A program made the position numbers and the translations under genes. From positions 1,719,501 through 1,783,500 of the forward strand of contig NZ_CP152052.1 of NCBI RefSeq assembly GCF_038637725.1: DNA of 64,000 nucleotides, given 5' to 3'. This document shows positions 7,966-16,590 of this stretch, one piece after another. The stretch is from Psychrobacillus sp. FSL H8-0483. Lineage in GTDB: Bacteria > Bacillota > Bacilli > Bacillales_A > Planococcaceae. The notes under the pieces were generated by a model. That model made no database searches and had not been told where the DNA came from. It saw nothing but the letters and a program-made list of their open reading frames with translations. Each line of letters opens with the position of its first letter. Position 1 is the stretch's first letter.

Positions 7966-9676
7966 ATTATCTAGTGCATTAATTGTAGTTATTACTATAT
8001 TGGTAGTGAGTGTTTTGCCTGCTCAAGCTACTACTGCTACTACTACAACTACCATTAGTGAATTGTATATTACGATTAGTGATGCCATCATGGAAACTAA
8101 AAAAGAAGACGATGTAAAGGCCAAGGAAGCACTAGAATCGTTTGAAAAACAGTGGACAGAAATGAATGTTCCAAATAGTGAAGCTGCTAACCAAATTAAC
8201 GATGCTTATAATCGTGCATACGAAGCTAACAATGCAGAAGAACGTTTAGCGAATTTACAACAACTTGCGAAAGGTCTAGCGGCACTTGAAAAAGAACAAA
8301 ATCCAGTAGATGAACTTGCAGAACGAACAAATTTCGGTACAGAAATTCAACCAGCTATTGATAAACTAAAGGAAGTAATAGCTACAAATAATCAGACTGC
8401 GATTTTGCAAGAGTACACAAAATTTGTAGCTACATGGACAAAAAATGAACGTCCAGTAAGAGAGTTAGATATTGCTAGCTACGGAAAAATAGAGACGCAA
8501 GTAGCTTTTATGCGCATTACATTAGCGGAGGACGAATTAGATTTGGACCAACTCCAAGGACAATTCAATACATTAACGAATGCAATAGATGATTTTGTTG
8601 CTGGGAAAGTGGTACAAGGCACAACTGGAAATTACTCTGTAGCTACTTTAATAGGTTTATTGAAAGAAAGTATAGACTTTATTGAGGAGAAGTCCTATGA
8701 TAAAGCGGCCGATAGTTTAGTAGAATTTATTGAAATTTGGCCAAATGTGGAAGGCGATATTCGTACAAAAAATGCTTCAGTTTATACGGAAATTGAAAGT
8801 AAAGTCCCCCTCCTTGTAAGTGATCTCTCAAAAGATACAGTGGATCAACAAAGAATTACTGAATCGATTGATTCACTTATTAAAGATATCGAACTAGTTC
8901 AAACGACTTCGAACTATACGTATTGGGATTCTGCTTTAATATTACTCCGTGAAGGTTTGGAAGCTTTACTCATTATTATTGCTTTAATCGCATTCTTAAA
9001 GAAAGCTAACCAAGAGAATCAGAAAAAGTGGATCTATGTTGGTGCATTTTCTGGATTAGTTGTAAGTGCTATTGCAGCAATTATACTTTCTACAATTTTA
9101 CAATCGGTTTCTGCCGGTACAAGTAGAGAGATAATGGAAGGATATGTAGGCTTAGGGGCAGCTGTCCTTATGTTAGGTGTTGGTGTTTGGCTACATAATA
9201 AATCAAGCATAAACGCATGGAATAAATATATTCAAACCCAAATGAATCATGCTATTTCTACTAGTAGTATTGTATCAATGGCCTTTGTCAGTTTTCTCTC
9301 TGTATTTAGGGAAGGAGCAGAAACGATTATTTTCTATGCAGGTATCGCACCTAAAATGTCTACCCTTGAATTAAGTATTGGAATTCTAATTGCATTAGCA
9401 CTATTAGCTGTTTTTGCTATTGTATTAATAAAAGTAAGTGGAAAAATACCTATTCATCGATTCTTTATCGTAGCAACGGTGCTAATATATATATTAGCAT
9501 TTAAAATTATTGGAGTAAGTGTGCATACATTGCAGTTAACTAGTGTGCTTCCAATGACTAGGGTGGATCATCTGCCTGTCATCAGTTCAATTGGGTTTTA
9601 TCCAACTTGGGAAACAATTATACCGCAAGTTTTGTTAATTGGTGTGGTTATTTGGAATCTTCTTCGGAAGAAATAA
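7943..9676 (+). CDS. efeU: Iron permease EfeU (FTR1 family) with long extracellular domain
   Basis: A 577-residue protein. An N-terminal signal peptide (cleavage likely after AQA) precedes an extracellular helical region of about 310 residues. Seven membrane helices follow, carrying the two REGxE iron-binding motifs of FTR1 permeases: LLREGLEALL and FREGAETIIF. The permease transports iron supplied by EfeO and EfeB. I chose the GTG at 7943 because AAGGGGAG lies 8 bp upstream; an in-frame ATG at 7871 deep inside efeB would give an implausible N terminus. The 23-bp overlap with efeB implies translational coupling. A terminator follows at once. Confidence 0.9.
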   Translation: MNHFLKHKLSSALIVVITILVVSVLPAQATTATTTTTISELYITISDAIMETKKEDDVKAKEALESFEKQWTEMNVPNSEAANQINDAYNRAYEANNAEERLANLQQLAKGLAALEKEQNPVDELAERTNFGTEIQPAIDKLKEVIATNNQTAILQEYTKFVATWTKNERPVRELDIASYGKIETQVAFMRITLAEDELDLDQLQGQFNTLTNAIDDFVAGKVVQGTTGNYSVATLIGLLKESIDFIEEKSYDKAADSLVEFIEIWPNVEGDIRTKNASVYTEIESKVPLLVSDLSKDTVDQQRITESIDSLIKDIELVQTTSNYTYWDSALILLREGLEALLIIIALIAFLKKANQENQKKWIYVGAFSGLVVSAIAAIILSTILQSVSAGTSREIMEGYVGLGAAVLMLGVGVWLHNKSSINAWNKYIQTQMNHAISTSSIVSMAFVSFLSVFREGAETIIFYAGIAPKMSTLELSIGILIALALLAVFAIVLIKVSGKIPIHRFFIVATVLIYILAFKIIGVSVHTLQLTSVLPMTRVDHLPVISSIGFYPTWETIIPQVLLIGVVIWNLLRKK

Positions 9677-9720
9677 GAAAAGAAGTTTTTCCCGCTAAAA
9701 CGGCGGAAAAACTTCTTTTT
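9677..9720. terminator. Bidirectional terminator between efeU and a convergent membrane gene
   Basis: The arms AAGAAGTTTTTCC-CGC and G-CGGAAAAACTTCTT surround a short loop, with T-runs on both strands. The stop codons of the two convergent genes flank it. Confidence 0.85.
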
Positions 9721-10087
9721 ACTTGTTTTTTCTTATAAAATATAGAATTGCTTCTATTATAAGTCCAATAACTAAACCAAATGCAGTAAAGATAAACAAG
9801 GAGAGAATTCCAATTAAGTCTCCCCATCCATCCATACCGCTAATAAATGATCGGAAAAGTTCGATGAAACCAATTAATAGTCCAGCAGTAAAAATATAAT
9901 AAGCAAATTTAAGTTTATAAAATAAAAGTGCTCCAGTTATTGTGCCTACGAGAACTGAAATAACTGCAAATGCAATAAAATTTTGAACGACTAAATCCTG
10001 GCCTAACACATATTTAACACCTAGTATTAATAAAAAGAGTGATAGAATAATTGTAATACCTGCAATTTTTCCGTAATTTTTTAACAA
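9719..10087 (-). CDS. Small membrane protein of unknown function
   Basis: A 122-residue protein with four hydrophobic segments (about residues 8-28, 37-57, 63-85 and 92-115) and a basic C-terminal IRKNK. I do not recognise the family. Codon use matches the neighbours, and the gene ends in the bidirectional terminator it shares with efeU, which supports it being real. It is transcribed alone, convergent to efeOBU and divergent from the OsmC-like gene. Confidence 0.7.
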   Translation of the reverse strand: MLKNYGKIAGITIILSLFLLILGVKYVLGQDLVVQNFIAFAVISVLVGTITGALLFYKLKFAYYIFTAGLLIGFIELFRSFISGMDGWGDLIGILSLFIFTAFGLVIGLIIEAILYFIRKNK

Positions 10088-10171
10088 CTTAATCGCCTAC
10101 TTTCCTATACCTATCATACTGGAAATAAAACGAGAATCCAACAAAGTAAAATTTAATAAGGAGATGAAACA

Positions 10172-10615
10172 ATGGCAGAACATTATTTTCACTTAAAAGC
10201 AAATTGGCCAGGTAATCGAAATGATGTAGGGGAAATTCAAACAGCAAACTTACATACAAAGATTTCTATACCAAAAGAGATGGAAGGTCCTGGAATAGGT
10301 ACAAACCCAGATGAAATGTTACTAGGTGCAGCGGCAACTTGTTATATTATTACGCTTGCAGCCATGATGGAAAGAAGTAATATTGCAAAAGAGAAGTTAG
10401 ATATGGAGTCAACAGCTATTGTGGATGTGACAAATGGTGTATTTACATACAAAAAAATTATTCATCGACCTATAATTACACTGTTAAATGAAAAAGATGT
10501 GGCAATTACTAACAGACTGGCTTTAAAAGCTGAGCAGACATGCATGATAAGTAAAGCTTTACGAGGTAATGTAAATATAGAAGTTGAACCAACTATACAA
10601 GCAATAAGTGAATAG
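10172..10615 (+). CDS. OsmC/Ohr family protein
   Basis: A 147-residue protein of the OsmC/Ohr fold. GIGTNPDEMLLGAAATCY (residues 41-58) carries the first redox cysteine in the position typical of the family, and QTCMISKAL carries the second near the C-terminal third. Family members reduce organic or inorganic peroxides through this cysteine pair; the SACOL1771-like subgroup is the closest I can name. AAGGAG precedes the ATG with ideal spacing. It is a single gene with no obvious operon partner. Confidence 0.85.
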   Translation: MAEHYFHLKANWPGNRNDVGEIQTANLHTKISIPKEMEGPGIGTNPDEMLLGAAATCYIITLAAMMERSNIAKEKLDMESTAIVDVTNGVFTYKKIIHRPIITLLNEKDVAITNRLALKAEQTCMISKALRGNVNIEVEPTIQAISE

Positions 10616-10681
10616 TTTCATTCAAATGACATTTACTGTATAATTAAAGTATTCTAGTAATTAAAAAGTGAGGGCATTGCT

Positions 10682-10915
10682 ATGTCGATTGGTATGATTG
10701 CTGTTATTCTTATTTTTTCAGTTCCTATTATTAAATTAGTACTAGCTCATTTGGAAGAAAAAGCGAAAATCAAATCAAAAGTTCTGGAAAATGAACTTGA
10801 ATTAGAAAAGTTGAAATATGAAAACTTCGTCATTGAAACGGAAAAAATGAAACTTCAGCTAGAACAGATGAGATTAGAGTCTCCAAAAGAAGAATTTCAT
10901 CAATTATTGAAATAG
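10682..10915 (+). CDS. Small membrane protein with coiled coil, unknown function
   Basis: A 77-residue protein with one N-terminal membrane helix (about residues 3-23) followed by a charged heptad-patterned helix rich in Glu and Lys that should form a coiled coil. I do not recognise a family; the layout resembles small PspB-like membrane adaptors, but there is no sequence support for that. GTGAGGG lies upstream of the ATG, a TATAAT at 10639-10644 could be its -10 element, and the stop codon lies inside a terminator hairpin. Confidence 0.7.
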   Translation: MSIGMIAVILIFSVPIIKLVLAHLEEKAKIKSKVLENELELEKLKYENFVIETEKMKLQLEQMRLESPKEEFHQLLK

Positions 10916-10951
10916 CAAAGCCGCTCAGAAGAATGAGCGGTTTTGCTATAC
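10913..10951. terminator. Bidirectional terminator
   Basis: TAGCAAAGCCGCTCA pairs with TGAGCGGTTTTGCTA around a short loop. It serves the small membrane gene on the plus strand and the hemolysin III gene on the minus strand. Confidence 0.8.
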
Positions 10952-10957
10952 ATTAAA

Positions 10958-11605
10958 TTATATAACGTATGCAAATACGCAAATAAAGTGACTAATAGTT
11001 CCGAGCAAAATGAAAATATGGAAAATCTCATGAAATCCTAGCTTTTGGATGAATGAAATATTTGGCTTTAGCCCGTAGATAACCCCACCGATCGTATAAA
11101 AAATTCCTCCTAGTATTAGAAAGAATAAGCCCTGTGTTCCGAGTATTTCTGCAAGTGGGGCTGCCAAAAATACAATAATCCATCCCATTCCAATGTATAA
11201 TACTGTTGATATCCATCTTGGACAATTAAACCAGACCATTTTAAATAAAATTCCGAAACACGCCATTAGGGAAATTAGGCTGAAAAGGACATAGCCTGTC
11301 GTTCCTTTTAATGCGATTAAGCAAAATGGTGCATATGTACCTGCAATTAACAAATAAATCATCGAATGATCCAGACGTCTTAACATGTGAATAACATGAT
11401 CTTTCGCAATGACCATATGATAAATTGCGGAGGAAGCATAAAGTAATATCATACTAACTCCAAATAGAATAAGTGCAGTAATTGTTAAGGTGGAAGCACC
11501 TAATGTTACTCCCTTCATCATCATCGCTATTAATGCAATGACTCCTAGTACTGCGCCAAATAAATGGGATAGTCCGTTAAATGGTTCTCTCATATAATTG
11601 TTCAA
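10958..11605 (-). CDS. Hemolysin III / TrhA (PAQR-type) family membrane protein
   Basis: A 215-residue protein with seven membrane helices. The N-terminal REPFNGLSHLFGAVLG and the conserved histidines (GLSHLFG, SSAIYHM, RRLDHSMIY, FHEIFHIF) are the signature of the hemolysin III/PAQR family, where His and Asp residues form a metal site in the membrane. In E. coli the homologue TrhA affects fatty acid balance. I accept the TTG start at 11605 because GGAGGT lies 6 bp upstream, whereas the next in-frame ATG (11593) is too far from it. The upstream region contains two palindromes. Confidence 0.88.
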   Translation of the reverse strand: MNNYMREPFNGLSHLFGAVLGVIALIAMMMKGVTLGASTLTITALILFGVSMILLYASSAIYHMVIAKDHVIHMLRRLDHSMIYLLIAGTYAPFCLIALKGTTGYVLFSLISLMACFGILFKMVWFNCPRWISTVLYIGMGWIIVFLAAPLAEILGTQGLFFLILGGIFYTIGGVIYGLKPNISFIQKLGFHEIFHIFILLGTISHFICVFAYVI

Positions 11606-11625
11606 TTGAATACCTCCATATCGAT

Positions 11626-11646
11626 AAGTAGTATTGGTAACTACTT
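11626..11646. promoter_or_regulatory. Palindromic operator-like site upstream of the hemolysin III gene
   Basis: The sequence is a perfect inverted repeat, AAGTAGT, seven bases, ACTACTT. It lies 20 bp upstream of the hemolysin III start codon. The binding protein is unknown. Confidence 0.45.
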
Positions 11647-11663
11647 GTAATGATATATCTATG

Positions 11664-11694
11664 TTGACAGATAGTCAATGTTTACGTACTATCT
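11664..11694 (+). promoter_or_regulatory. Promoter of the DUF1836-amidohydrolase pair, overlapped by a palindrome
   Basis: TTGACA at 11664-11669 and TACTAT at 11687-11692 are spaced by 17 bp. A perfect inverted repeat (AGATAGT at 11669-11675, ACTATCT at 11688-11694) spans both hexamers, so a repressor could act here. Confidence 0.6.
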
Positions 11695-11738
11695 ATTTTG
11701 CGATACGATATATTTATTGAAGTAACGGGGGAATTTAT

Positions 11739-12308
11739 ATGAGTAAATCAGAAAAACTAATCGATAGACTAGGCCTAGAAGCTACCATTCGTAAAGAAGA
11801 AATACCAGACATTGATTTATATATGGATCAGGTTATACAATTATTTGATTCGAAATTTGGTCAATCTCTGCGAAATACAGATGAAAAAGTTCTCACTAAA
11901 ACGATGATAAACAACTATGCTAAAGGGAAATTATTTTTTCCTATTAAAAATAAAAAATATTCCAAGGAGCATATTATGTTAATTAGCTTGATTTACCAGC
12001 TAAAAGGAGCACTTTCCATTAGTGATGTTAAATCAACATTAGATCCTGTAAATGAAAAGATGGCAACGAAAGATTTTCATTTAGAAGATTTCTATTCTGC
12101 TTGGGTAGTACTGCAGCAAAAAAATGCAGAGGACTTTTTAGAAGAAATGAGGGGACATGAGGATGAAATAGATCAGCTTGGAGTAGAAGAAGATCTAAAA
12201 CATATTTTATTGATCGCATCCTTAGCAAATATGAGTAACGCCTATCGAAAAGCAGCGGAATTGTTAGTGGATGACCTAATAGCAAAAGAACAGGAGCCGA
12301 AGCAATGA
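11739..12308 (+). CDS. DUF1836 domain protein (MerR-like putative regulator)
   Basis: A 189-residue protein. The central region (TKTMINNYAKGKLFFP followed by KYSKEHIMLISLIYQLKG) is characteristic of DUF1836 proteins. These resemble the DNA-binding part of MerR regulators, although no DNA target is established that I know of. The start is preceded by GGGGG. The stop codon overlaps the start of the downstream amidohydrolase in an ATGA, so the two are translationally coupled. Confidence 0.82.
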   Translation: MSKSEKLIDRLGLEATIRKEEIPDIDLYMDQVIQLFDSKFGQSLRNTDEKVLTKTMINNYAKGKLFFPIKNKKYSKEHIMLISLIYQLKGALSISDVKSTLDPVNEKMATKDFHLEDFYSAWVVLQQKNAEDFLEEMRGHEDEIDQLGVEEDLKHILLIASLANMSNAYRKAAELLVDDLIAKEQEPKQ

Positions 12309-13822
12309 AAACACTTTGGACAGATGGATCTATTTTCACGATGCATGCAGATGGAGATATGGTAGAAGCAGTATTAGTGGAAGATGGTAAGATAATTCAA
12401 ATTGGTACAAAGGAGCATTTATTGCCTCTTGCTGATAAGGTACAGTCGCTAAAAGGTGCTGCTATGTACCCTGGCTTTGTAGATAGTCATATCCATCTTA
12501 TTGGGCATGGAGAAAAATTAGCCTATTTAGATTTGTCATCTTTTACTTCTATTAAAAAGATTGTTCAGGAAGTTTCATCGCGAGTAAGTCCTCATAAATG
12601 GTATGTTACAGAAGGATGGAATGATAACAAATTGGTAGAAGGCCGACCGATTACTTGTCATGACTTAGTCTCTATAGAAGAAACTCCTATTGTGTTGAAA
12701 AGAATTTGCAGACATGTACTTGTAGCAAATACAAAAGCCATGGAATTAGCAGGAGTTACGAAAGATACCCCAAATCCTCCTGGTGGCCTAATTGGAAGAG
12801 ATGAACTAGGAAATCTAAATGGATTATTTTACGATGAGGCCCAACCATTAATTACTGCTCATATTCCACCTGTTAGCTCTGAGTATTTAAAAGAAATAAT
12901 AGTATCCAGTGTAAAGGATTTACAATCAAAAGGTTTAACTGGTGTTCATACAGAAGACATGGCTTATTATGGTGCCTATCGGGTTCCACTACAGGCTTAT
13001 CGTGAAGCAATCAACGAAAATTTTCGGGTCCACATATTAAGGCATCATGAAGCGTTCGAAGAAATGCAAGGAGAGAAATCTTCTCCATTTATTGAATTTG
13101 GGGCTATGAAAATCTTTGTTGATGGCTCATTAGGAGGGCATACGGCTTTACTGTCTGAAGGCTATTCTGACGCACCAAATATGAAAGGGGTGGCAGTCCA
13201 CGAGTCGGAGAAATTGAAGGATTTAGTAAAGCTTGTGCGCAAATACAACGAAAATATTGCTGTCCATGTCATTGGAGATAAAGCGACAGAAATTATCTTA
13301 GATTTAATCGAGCAATATCCCGCACCAACCGGAAAAAAAGATCGACTTATTCATGTAAATGTTCTAAGATCGGATTTAGTGAAAAGAATGCAAAAACTAC
13401 CGCTAGTTCTTGATATCCAACCAATCTTTGTCCCATCAGATTTTCCGTGGGTTATCGAACGACTCGGCAAAGATCGCTTAACTTGGGCATATGCCTGGAA
13501 ATCATTACTACATGCTGGATTTGAATGCTCCGGGGGCTCTGATTCTCCAATAGAGTTAGCGGACCCTCTGCTAGGTATGAACGCTGCAGTAAATAATTCT
13601 TACTTACCTGAGCAAGCTATTACTGTTTTTGAAGCAATCTCTTTATTTACTACTGGAAGTGCAAAAGCAATTGGAAAAGAAGATGTTCGTGGTAAAATAC
13701 GGAGTGGGTTTGATGCGGATTTTACAATTGTCGATCAAATATTAACGCGAGATACCTTTGTAACAGCGAAAGTCATAAAGACCATAGTGAGCGGAGAAAT
13801 TATTTTTGGTATAGATGAATGA
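12305..13822 (+). CDS. YtcJ-like metal-dependent amidohydrolase
   Basis: A 505-residue protein of the amidohydrolase superfamily, YtcJ/N-substituted formamide deformylase-like subgroup. The metal-binding HxH occurs in YPGFVDSHIHLIGHG near residue 57. Later motifs are KIFVDGSLGGHTALLSEGY, IAVHVIGDKA (metal His) and GGSDSPIELADP (catalytic Asp). The C-terminal part returns to the small beta domain (FDADFTIVD). It should hydrolyse a C-N bond in a cyclic or acyl amide, but the substrate is not predictable. It is coupled to the DUF1836 gene by the ATGA overlap. Confidence 0.87.
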   Translation: MKTLWTDGSIFTMHADGDMVEAVLVEDGKIIQIGTKEHLLPLADKVQSLKGAAMYPGFVDSHIHLIGHGEKLAYLDLSSFTSIKKIVQEVSSRVSPHKWYVTEGWNDNKLVEGRPITCHDLVSIEETPIVLKRICRHVLVANTKAMELAGVTKDTPNPPGGLIGRDELGNLNGLFYDEAQPLITAHIPPVSSEYLKEIIVSSVKDLQSKGLTGVHTEDMAYYGAYRVPLQAYREAINENFRVHILRHHEAFEEMQGEKSSPFIEFGAMKIFVDGSLGGHTALLSEGYSDAPNMKGVAVHESEKLKDLVKLVRKYNENIAVHVIGDKATEIILDLIEQYPAPTGKKDRLIHVNVLRSDLVKRMQKLPLVLDIQPIFVPSDFPWVIERLGKDRLTWAYAWKSLLHAGFECSGGSDSPIELADPLLGMNAAVNNSYLPEQAITVFEAISLFTTGSAKAIGKEDVRGKIRSGFDADFTIVDQILTRDTFVTAKVIKTIVSGEIIFGIDE

Positions 13823-13880
13823 AACTATTTATATCCTTCAATCGTATAAAAATAAAAGAGTAGAAAGGAGTATGATTTAG

Positions 13881-14189
13881 ATGGAAAATACAGGATTAAA
13901 AGTTTTACTTCATGCAAGTACTTGGTTTGCACCTTTTTTAGTGCCTTTTATTTTATATTTAGTTGTAGATGATGAAGAAATTAAAAAGCTTTCCATACAA
14001 GCGGTATTATTTCAATTAGTGATGATTGCACTTATATTTGTTTCCATATTATTAATTTTTGTATTAATTGGTATTCCGATGGTCATTATTTTTGGTATAA
14101 TGGCATTTGTTGTTCCAATTATCGGAATCATTAAAGCGGTTAAAGGAGACACATTTAACTATCCAATCGTTGGATCTTGGATTAAGTAA
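13881..14189 (+). CDS. DUF4870 family membrane protein
   Basis: A 102-residue protein with three hydrophobic segments. The pattern HASTWFAPFLVPFILYLV followed by QAVLFQ and the C-terminal FNYPIVG is typical of DUF4870 (Tic20-like) proteins of unknown function. AAAGGAG lies upstream of the ATG. It stands between the amidohydrolase and coaW with short gaps, so the three could be co-transcribed. Confidence 0.8.
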   Translation: MENTGLKVLLHASTWFAPFLVPFILYLVVDDEEIKKLSIQAVLFQLVMIALIFVSILLIFVLIGIPMVIIFGIMAFVVPIIGIIKAVKGDTFNYPIVGSWIK

Positions 14190-14216
14190 GTGTCGTAACA
14201 TAAAAGGGGAATTAGA

Positions 14217-15038
14217 ATGACTACTAGAATTGGTATTGATGCAGGTGGAACGTTAACGAAAATAGCTTATTGGGATGAAAAGAAAAAAATGTCGTTACAA
14301 AGTTTTCCTTCATCCGATTTTCAAGCAGTAAAGGATTGGATTGAATCGAATCACTCGTTAGCTTCTATCTGCCTCACTGGTGGTCGGGCAGAGCAATTGA
14401 AAAGTTATTTGCTCTCGAAAGATGAAATCCCTTACATAGTAGAATTTGATGCAACGATGAATGGCGTGATGTATCAAATGCGCCAAGAAACCATCCAAAG
14501 TGAATCAGCAATCATTGCAAATATTGGAACTGGAACATCCATTCATCTAATGGAAGGTAATACGCATAGTCGACTCGGTGGAACCGGTATAGGTGGAGGA
14601 ACTCTTCTAGGCTTAGGAATGGCTTTGACAGGGAAATCCAACTATGAGGAGATAATCGCACTCTCTAAAGAAGGTAATAGAACTTCCATAGATGTATCAG
14701 TCAGTGATATTTATAAAAATAATAAATTACCGATCAATGGCTCACTTACTGCAAGCAATTTTGGTGGAGTTGCTTTGAAGTCGGGTGAAGACAGAAGTAG
14801 TGCGGATTTATTAGCAGGTGTGCAAGGAATTATTGGGGAAGTAGTAGCTTCACTTTGTATTCAAGTAGCGGATGCACATCATGTGGAGGACATTATATAT
14901 ATCGGTTCTACTTTAGAAGAAAATGAATTGCTACAAGAAATTATGGAATCTTATACAATCCTAAAACAGAAAAATCCGATTTTTCTTGAAAAACACGGCT
15001 ATAGTGGAGCAATTGGAGCATTGTTAGAAAATAAATAA
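14217..15038 (+). CDS. coaW: Type II pantothenate kinase
   Basis: A 273-residue kinase of the ASKHA fold. The phosphate-binding loop GIDAGGTLTKIAY is at residues 6-18, and IANIGTGTSIHLM with RLGGTGIGGGTLLGL lies in the middle; these are typical of the Staphylococcus-type PanK-II. It phosphorylates pantothenate in the first step of coenzyme A synthesis. Type II enzymes of this kind are generally insensitive to CoA feedback. AAGGGGAATTAG precedes the ATG. Length is as expected. Confidence 0.92.
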   Translation: MTTRIGIDAGGTLTKIAYWDEKKKMSLQSFPSSDFQAVKDWIESNHSLASICLTGGRAEQLKSYLLSKDEIPYIVEFDATMNGVMYQMRQETIQSESAIIANIGTGTSIHLMEGNTHSRLGGTGIGGGTLLGLGMALTGKSNYEEIIALSKEGNRTSIDVSVSDIYKNNKLPINGSLTASNFGGVALKSGEDRSSADLLAGVQGIIGEVVASLCIQVADAHHVEDIIYIGSTLEENELLQEIMESYTILKQKNPIFLEKHGYSGAIGALLENK

Positions 15039-15057
15039 TATTTATTGGGTAAAAGTG

Positions 15058-15086
15058 TTGCAATTTGGAAAAAGCCGTGTTATATT
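15058..15086 (+). promoter_or_regulatory. Promoter of the plus-strand cold shock gene
   Basis: TTGCAA at 15058-15063 and TATATT at 15081-15086 are spaced by 17 bp. Transcription would start near 15093 and leave a leader of about 110 nt before the csp start codon. Confidence 0.65.
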
Positions 15087-15092
15087 TAGAGA

Positions 15093-15201
15093 GGATTATT
15101 TTTGTTCGGTTAGTTAGTAGGTGGCAACACTTTTACTTAACAGTGTTGAGCAAGGATAGTAACACAATGTATGCATTAGTGCATGCGAGGAGGAAACACA
15201 C
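15093..15201 (+). promoter_or_regulatory. Cold-shock-type structured 5' leader
   Basis: The leader of about 110 nt contains two possible stem-loops, CAACACTTTTACTTAACAGTGTTG and a TGCATTAGTGCA palindrome, just before the GAGGAGG ribosome binding site. Long structured leaders that refold at low temperature are known for bacterial csp mRNAs. The thermosensor role here is inferred. Confidence 0.45.
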
Positions 15202-15402
15202 ATGGAACAAGGTAAAGTAAAATGGTTTAACTCAGAAAAAGGATTCGGATTTATCGAACGCGAAGGCGGAGACGATGTATTCGTACATTTCTCAGCAATC
15301 CAAAGCGAAGGTTTCAAATCTCTTGACGAAGGTCAAGAAGTTACTTTTGAAATCGAGCAAGGCCAACGTGGTCTTCAAGCTACTAACGTAGTTAAAGCTT
15401 AA
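15202..15402 (+). CDS. Cold shock protein (CspA/CspB family)
   Basis: A 66-residue cold shock domain. RNP1 is KGFGFIER (15-22) and RNP2 is VFVHFSAI, with all usual aromatic nucleic-acid-contact residues. It binds single-stranded RNA and DNA and acts as an RNA chaperone. The GAGGAGG site is very strong, and the gene has its own promoter, long leader and terminator, which suits a highly expressed, temperature-controlled gene. A second csp gene is present at 17309-17512 on the other strand. Confidence 0.95.
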   Translation: MEQGKVKWFNSEKGFGFIEREGGDDVFVHFSAIQSEGFKSLDEGQEVTFEIEQGQRGLQATNVVKA

Positions 15403-15417
15403 TTTTAAACCTAAACT

Positions 15418-15451
15418 TTAACAGACTCTCATTTGAGGGTCTGTTTTTTTG
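15418..15451 (+). terminator. Terminator of the csp gene
   Basis: AACAGACTCTC and GAGGGTCTGTT form a hairpin around ATTT, followed by a run of seven Ts. Confidence 0.9.
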
Positions 15452-15502
15452 TGTTATGATAAATAGAAAGTATTACATTTTGCTATGTAAGGAGCACATA
15501 CT

Positions 15503-15970
15503 ATGAAAAAATGGAAAAAAGAAATAATAATAAATGCGCCTATTGAATATGCGTGGCCTTTTTTTTATGGAGATTTGGAAAAAAAGAAAAAGATATTTCC
15601 TAAAGTAGTAGAGGAAGAAATATTAAATCGTACAGAACAGGTTATTGGAACGACCATTTGGCAAACGTATCAAAATGGTTCTTATACGGAACAATATGAA
15701 CTTACAATAAAAAAATATACAGACGAAAAGACTTACAAAGTGCTGCAGGAAAATTTTATTTTAAATGACCGTTTTCGTATGACGACAGAATACGAATTAG
15801 AAAGCCAAGGGGAGCATTTAACAAAATTTATTTACACATCGATTAATAAACCTAAAAATCCTTTATTAAGTGTATTTCAATTGTTTGGAAGTGATGAAGT
15901 AATCGTTACATTTATGAATCGTACAAAAGACACGATAGAAGCTGCATATGCAACAGAGGGGACGGAATGA
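15503..15970 (+). CDS. SRPBCC-like (START/polyketide cyclase fold) protein
   Basis: A 155-residue protein. The opening KKEIIINAPIEYAWPFFYG and the later MTTEYELESQGEHLTKFIY fit the helix-grip SRPBCC fold that binds hydrophobic ligands. The exact role is unknown. A strong AAGGAG precedes the ATG, and the stop overlaps the metallophosphoesterase start (ATGA), so the two are co-translated. Confidence 0.7.
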   Translation: MKKWKKEIIINAPIEYAWPFFYGDLEKKKKIFPKVVEEEILNRTEQVIGTTIWQTYQNGSYTEQYELTIKKYTDEKTYKVLQENFILNDRFRMTTEYELESQGEHLTKFIYTSINKPKNPLLSVFQLFGSDEVIVTFMNRTKDTIEAAYATEGTE

Positions 15971-16566
15971 TATACGCTTTACTTGGGGATATCCACTCAT
16001 CTGTAAAAGATTTAACTTCTGTGTTGCAGCATATAGATGAGGTAAATCCAAGTGTAGAAATTATTTGTACCGGAGATCTATTTGAATGCACTATCGGAAA
16101 AAAACGAGCAATGAAAGAAGTATTTTCGCATATAGAAGACGTCATAAGCGATCCCATTGATTTATTGCCACTTATTAATTTCCAATCTGTGTATGGCAAT
16201 CAAGAAGAAAGAATTATTTCCATCTGCTTAGAGAAACATCCGGCCATTCATTATATGAAGACGTTACCAAGACATATATCGATTGCAGGGGCGGTTGTTA
16301 AGCATGGTCATGAATGGGAATGGAGCGGGGAGCCATGGACGCCTATTTTACCAATAACTAAACATGAGACGATCTTCTTTGGTCATAGTCATCAATCTGC
16401 ATTATTTTTAAATGGTGAACGCAAACCTTTTCGTTTTAATGAACGAGTGCATATGCCTCTAGCGACCCATATAGGGGTAAACGTTGGTTCAGTAATCGAT
16501 AATAGAGAGTGGGTGCTCTACGATCCAACAGCACAAACGATAGAATTCAAAAAAACTGCCATCTAA
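15967..16566 (+). CDS. Calcineurin-like metallophosphoesterase
   Basis: A 199-residue protein with the metallophosphoesterase motifs in order: GDIHSS (8-13), TGDLFE, YGNQEE, KHGHEWEW and FGHSHQSA. These provide the two-metal site that hydrolyses phosphomono- or diesters. The substrate is unknown; the size fits the small YfcE/MJ0936-like class. Its start overlaps the end of the SRPBCC-like gene by 4 bp. A bidirectional terminator separates it from the convergent RNase H-like gene. Confidence 0.85.
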   Translation: MIYALLGDIHSSVKDLTSVLQHIDEVNPSVEIICTGDLFECTIGKKRAMKEVFSHIEDVISDPIDLLPLINFQSVYGNQEERIISICLEKHPAIHYMKTLPRHISIAGAVVKHGHEWEWSGEPWTPILPITKHETIFFGHSHQSALFLNGERKPFRFNERVHMPLATHIGVNVGSVIDNREWVLYDPTAQTIEFKKTAI

Positions 16567-16590
16567 TTTAACCTTTTGGCAGTTTTTTTA
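16551..16590. terminator. Bidirectional terminator
   Basis: AAAAACTGCC pairs with GGCAGTTTTT, with A/T tracts on both sides. The stop codons of the two convergent genes lie inside the loop. Confidence 0.75.
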
